DNA of 47,717 nucleotides from Bacteroidota bacterium (GTDB lineage: Bacteria > Bacteroidota > Ignavibacteria > UBA10030 > UBA8401), in NCBI GenBank assembly GCA_020052095.1, contig JAGVPT010000270.1, positions 1 to 47,717 on the forward strand, in the 5' to 3' direction. Below are positions 44,864-47,717 of this stretch, one piece after another (position 1 is the stretch's first letter; each line of letters starts with the position of its first letter). The position numbers and the translations under genes are program-made. The notes under the pieces were generated by a model. It was not told the origin of the DNA and did no database searches. It saw nothing but the letters and a program-made list of their open reading frames with translations.

Positions 44864-46537
44864 GTGGCAGACAACAAAATCATCTTCTCAATGGTCGGCG
44901 TAGGCAAGATCCACACGCCGAACAAACAAGTGCTTAAAGACATCTATCTTTCGTTCTTCTATGGTGCGAAAATCGGCGTGCTGGGTCTGAATGGCGCCGG
45001 CAAGAGCACCCTTCTCCGCATTATCGCGGGGATTGATAAAGAGTACGTCGGCGAAATTACGATGCAGAAAGGCATTACGTTCGGCTATCTTCCACAAGAA
45101 CCGGAATTGGACTCGACCAAAACTGTAAAAGACATCGTCGAGCAAGGCGTGCATGAAATCATTTCACTCCTTAAAGAGTACGAAGCTGTGACAGCGAAGT
45201 TTGCCGAACCCGACGCCGATTTTGATAAGCTTCTTGAGAAACAAGGAAACCTGCAGGAAAAAATTGACCACATCAATGCATGGGACATTGACAGCAAGCT
45301 GGATCAAGCCATGGACGCTTTGCGGTGTCCTCCTGGCGATACGCCCGTAAAGGTTCTATCGGGCGGTGAGCGGAGGCGCGTTGCATTGTGCCGCCTTCTT
45401 CTCCAAGAGCCGGACGTACTCTTGCTCGACGAGCCGACAAATCATCTCGACGCGGAATCTGTCGCGTGGCTTGAGCATCATCTGGCGCAGTACAAGGGGA
45501 CCGTTCTTGCAGTCACGCACGACAGATATTTTCTCGACAACGTCGCCGGATGGATTTTGGAATTGGATCGCGGCGAGGGAATTCCATTCAAGGGAAATTA
45601 CTCCTCATGGCTCGAACAAAAGCATCAGAGGCTTGCAGTGGAAGAAAAACAGGAATCAAAGCGGCAGAAAGCGCTGGCGGAAGAGCTGGAGTGGGTTCGG
45701 ATGAATCCGAAAGGGCGTCACGCAAAGAGCAAAGCGCGCATCGACGCGTACGAAAAAATGCTTGCGGGTGAGTCTGAGAAAAGGGGCGAAGAGATGGAAA
45801 TCTACATTCCTGCAGGACCCCGGCTCGGCGATGTGGCCATCGAAGCGCATCATGTCGCGAAAGCATACGGCGATACCATTTTATGCGAGGACATGAACTT
45901 TGTCCTGCCGCACGGAGGGATTATTGGCGTCATCGGAGCGAACGGCGCGGGCAAGACGACACTGTTTCGCATGATCACGGGACAAGAGAAACCAGACAGC
46001 GGCGATTTCAAAATCGGAGAAAAGGTGAAGCTCGCGTACGTGGACCAGAGCCGCCCGCTCGACCCGGCAAAAACAATCTGGCAGGAAATCTCGGGAGGCG
46101 AAGATCTTCTGAAATTAGGAAATCGGGAAGTGAACTCGCGCGCATACGTTGCGCGATTTAATTTCAGCGGCGGCGATCAGCAAAAAAGGACGGGGGATCT
46201 CTCAGGCGGTGAGCGCAACCGTGTCCATCTTGCGAAAATATTGAAAGAAGGAGCCAACGTGTTCCTGCTCGACGAGCCGACAAACGACCTTGACGTAAAT
46301 ACTCTTCGCGCTTTGGAAGAAGCGCTCATGAATTTTGCCGGATGCGCTGTCGTTATTTCGCATGATCGGTGGTTTCTCGATCGCATTGCAACTCATATCC
46401 TTGCGTTTGAAGGGGAGAGCAAAGTGATCTGGTTCGACGGCAATTATTCAGAGTATGAAGAGAACAGAAAGAAACGGCTCGGCATTGCCGCCGACCAACC
46501 GCACCGGATCAAATACAAGAAATTGATGAGGGGATAA
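44864..46537 (+). CDS. ettA: Energy-dependent translational throttle protein EttA
   Basis: ABC-F ATPase that binds the ribosomal E site and gates the first elongation cycle according to ATP/ADP; 557 residues, full length. Two ATPase domains: first Walker A GLNGAGKSTLLRI, signature LSGGERRRVALCRLLL, Walker B VLLLDEPTNHLD; second Walker A GANGAGKTTLFRM, signature LSGGERNRVHLAKIL, Walker B VFLLDEPTNDLD. The arm insertion in the first domain and the P-site tRNA interaction motif linker (VRMNPKGRHAKSKARI) identify the EttA branch. Start is GTG at 44864 with AGGAG 5 nt upstream. Its stop lies at the start of another heptamer array. Confidence 0.96.
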   Translation: MADNKIIFSMVGVGKIHTPNKQVLKDIYLSFFYGAKIGVLGLNGAGKSTLLRIIAGIDKEYVGEITMQKGITFGYLPQEPELDSTKTVKDIVEQGVHEIISLLKEYEAVTAKFAEPDADFDKLLEKQGNLQEKIDHINAWDIDSKLDQAMDALRCPPGDTPVKVLSGGERRRVALCRLLLQEPDVLLLDEPTNHLDAESVAWLEHHLAQYKGTVLAVTHDRYFLDNVAGWILELDRGEGIPFKGNYSSWLEQKHQRLAVEEKQESKRQKALAEELEWVRMNPKGRHAKSKARIDAYEKMLAGESEKRGEEMEIYIPAGPRLGDVAIEAHHVAKAYGDTILCEDMNFVLPHGGIIGVIGANGAGKTTLFRMITGQEKPDSGDFKIGEKVKLAYVDQSRPLDPAKTIWQEISGGEDLLKLGNREVNSRAYVARFNFSGGDQQKRTGDLSGGERNRVHLAKILKEGANVFLLDEPTNDLDVNTLRALEEALMNFAGCAVVISHDRWFLDRIATHILAFEGESKVIWFDGNYSEYEENRKKRLGIAADQPHRIKYKKLMRG

Positions 46538-46563
46538 TGAGCAATGACCAATGATCAATGAAC
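46534..46563. repeat. Short heptamer array, GANCAAT type
   Basis: Four 7-bp units (GATAATG shading to GAGCAAT, GACCAAT, GATCAAT) beginning at the ettA stop codon. The heptamer resembles that at 41450-41510. Confidence 0.7.
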
Positions 46564-46620
46564 TCCTTGGCGCGAGGCGAAGAACGACGAACCAAGCAAT
46601 AAGTACCACGAACAACAAAC

Positions 46621-46674
46621 TATGGACTATGGACCTCGGACCCAGGACTACGGACCATGGACTCTGGACCACAC
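46621..46674. repeat. Heptamer array NNNGGAC (fixed GGAC, variable triplet)
   Basis: Seven consecutive 7-bp units share GGAC while the other three positions differ almost every time (TAT, TAT, CTC, CCA, TAC, CAT, TCT, then CAC). The array ends directly at the -35 hexamer of the next promoter. Confidence 0.88.
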
Positions 46675-46703
46675 TTGACAATGACCGGCCATATCTCTAT
46701 AAT
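46675..46703 (+). promoter_or_regulatory. Consensus sigma70 promoter for the small membrane protein gene
   Basis: TTGACA at 46675-46680, a 17-nt spacer and TATAAT at 46698-46703: both hexamers and the spacing match the consensus exactly. Transcription would start near 46710, about 48 nt before the start codon. Confidence 0.85.
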
Positions 46704-46757
46704 TGTTCCGTCCAAGAGCCATAATCCGAATTTTCCACCTTACAAACAGGAGGAAGT

Positions 46758-47174
46758 ATGAAGAAAATCTTGATCGGTTTTGCCGCAGTATTTGTCACGC
46801 TGGAGGTGTTGGATGCCATTATTCATGCTGGCATCTTGGCGAGCACTTATACGGCAATGCAGCATACATGGCGTCCAGATATGATGAACAAAATCTGGAT
46901 TCTCCATTTTGTTAAAATCGTGACGGCGTTTTTCTTCGCCCTTATTTTCTCGAAGGGATATGAAAACAAGGGAATCATGGAAGGTGTGCGGTACGGTTTT
47001 TATGTTGGAATGATCGTAAGCTCAGGATTTGCGTTCGGATCTTACGCCAGCTTCCCTGTTCACTATCAACTTGCTCTGCAGTGGTTCTTCTACTCACTCG
47101 TCGAGTACATTATCGCGGGAGTTGTTATCGCGCTCGTCTTCGGTCAGAAGAAAGAGGCTGCTCCCCAGGCATAA
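46758..47174 (+). CDS. Small membrane protein, four predicted helices
   Basis: 138 residues with helices at about 3-30 (ILIGFAAVFVTLEVLDAII), 47-65 (ILHFVKIVTAFFFALIF), 78-98 (YGFYVGMIVSSGFAFGSYA) and 107-130 (WFFYSLVEYIIAGVVIALVF), then a short tail (GQKKEAAPQA). A strong ribosome site AGGAGG lies 5 nt before the ATG and a perfect consensus promoter precedes it, so it should be well expressed. I do not recognise a function. It is monocistronic, ended by its own terminator. Confidence 0.88.
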   Translation: MKKILIGFAAVFVTLEVLDAIIHAGILASTYTAMQHTWRPDMMNKIWILHFVKIVTAFFFALIFSKGYENKGIMEGVRYGFYVGMIVSSGFAFGSYASFPVHYQLALQWFFYSLVEYIIAGVVIALVFGQKKEAAPQA

Positions 47175-47184
47175 TAGTCGCCGC

Positions 47185-47223
47185 GAACCCCGATTTCGAA
47201 AAGGAGTCGGGGTTCTCTTTTTC
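47185..47223 (+). terminator. Rho-independent terminator after the small membrane protein gene
   Basis: A 9-bp GC-rich stem, 47185-47193 with 47207-47215, is followed by TCTTTTT. It lies 11 nt after the stop codon. Confidence 0.88.
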
Positions 47224-47316
47224 CCGGCATTCCCTCGTAATGTCTGCGTCGCGAACAAGTATTGACAACCCCCCATCCTGCCCGATTGCCAATTTACGAA
47301 AATGTGATGCAGAGCC

Positions 47317-47345
47317 TTGGATTAGCTTTTTCCTGTGTGTATATT
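47317..47345 (+). promoter_or_regulatory. Sigma70-like promoter for the lipoprotein gene
   Basis: TTGGAT at 47317-47322, a 17-nt spacer and TATATT at 47340-47345. The start site would be near 47352, about 113 nt before the ATG. Confidence 0.5.
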
Positions 47346-47464
47346 ATTATTATGGGCGGCCTGGCGGGAAGTTGACCGACACGCCTACCCATTGCCCGAA
47401 TTCCATATCGCAGTCCCAAACCGAACTTAATTCTCTTTTTTTCTAAACATTCATTGAGGTCATC

Positions 47465-47659
47465 ATGGTCATGAAAAAATCTCTTACGATGGCGTTAACC
47501 GTTGTTGTGGCAAGCGCGATGTTGTTGGTGACAAGTTGCAACAAGTCTGATAATCCGACCGGCCCTGGAAACACCACAGGTGGATTAACTGCGACTCCGA
47601 CATCGGTCTCATTGCTTGTTAATCTAAAGAATTCCTCGATGCTTGCATCGGGGTCATAA
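47465..47659 (+). CDS. Truncated lipoprotein gene, 3' end replaced by the terminal repeat
   Basis: The frame codes for a lipoprotein signal peptide (KKSLTMALTVVVASAMLLVT then the lipobox cysteine in VTSCNKSD), a Gly/Thr/Pro linker, and the start of a probable Ig-like domain (TATPTSVSLLV). From 47619 the codons lie inside the 95-bp terminal repeat and read NLKNSSMLASGS before a stop, which is not a natural continuation of the domain. The start could also be the ATG at 47471. GAGG lies about 7 nt before 47465. The protein is therefore either cut by a repeat insertion or ends where the assembly collapsed into the repeat. Confidence 0.7.
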   Translation: MVMKKSLTMALTVVVASAMLLVTSCNKSDNPTGPGNTTGGLTATPTSVSLLVNLKNSSMLASGS

Positions 47660-47713
47660 AGTACGATCGGATTTTTTATTCAACCAAGATACCTCGACGC
47701 TTGCGTCGAGGAG
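47619..47713. repeat. Right arm of the 95-bp perfect inverted repeat
   Basis: Exact reverse complement of 1-95, with hairpins at 47634-47653 and 47692-47711. The last four bases of the window (47714-47717) lie beyond the match. It starts inside the lipoprotein reading frame. Confidence 0.95.
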
Positions 47714-47717
47714 ATTC

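Overview
The window looks like a piece of chromosome from a diderm bacterium of the FCB superphylum, probably Bacteroidota or an Ignavibacteria/Kryptonia-like lineage. The main signs are a large secreted protein ending in a type IX secretion sorting domain (YPNPFNP motif near 34840), neighbouring DUF4159 and DUF4175 genes, a meso-diaminopimelate-type MurE (DNPR motif), and promoters of the form TTG-N19-TAxxTTT next to sigma70-like ones. Every convincing gene is on the + strand. The lineage is inferred from these features alone; there is no rRNA or tRNA gene in the window.

Layout. 1-95 is one arm of a perfect 95-bp inverted repeat whose other arm is 47619-47713. 115-928 holds an HTH antitoxin-like gene overlapping a SecB-like chaperone gene, which resembles a toxin-antitoxin-chaperone module with no toxin visible. 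1061-11471 holds lon, dnaX (with a likely tau/gamma slippage site), a secreted protein of unknown function, a 0.4-kb array of hairpins, mfd and a HAD phosphatase. 11576-31052 is the division and cell wall cluster in the order mraZ, rsmH, ftsL, ftsI, murE, murF, mraY, murD, ftsW, murG, a small membrane protein, murC, murB, ftsQ, ftsA, a four-helix-bundle (S23/IVP) gene, ftsZ. It starts with a clear promoter and MraZ operator. 31053-41443 holds a large T9SS cargo protein, an O-antigen-ligase-like membrane protein with TPRs, a DUF4159 protein and a DUF4175 protein. 41670-46537 holds a fused two-domain ABC permease, its ATPase and ettA. 46675-47713 holds a small four-helix membrane protein and a lipoprotein gene cut off by the terminal repeat.

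The cluster enzymes build the lipid II precursor (MurE, MurF, MurD, MurC, MurB, MraY, MurG) and the divisome that uses it (FtsL, FtsI, FtsW, FtsQ, FtsA, FtsZ). MraZ and RsmH sit at the promoter end, as in most bacteria. No ddl gene lies in the cluster.

The most unusual property is that many spacers carry degenerate tandem repeats with a period of exactly 7 bp, each spacer with its own heptamer. Two such arrays of the same heptamer family, in opposite orientation, bracket the IVP gene between ftsA and ftsZ, so that a read-through transcript could fold into a long stem with the IVP gene in its loop. This resembles the known 23S rRNA intervening sequences. Other points worth attention are the dnaX A9 run, which gives an immediate stop after a -1 shift, the toxin-less antitoxin/SecB-like pair, and the palindromic array upstream of mfd.
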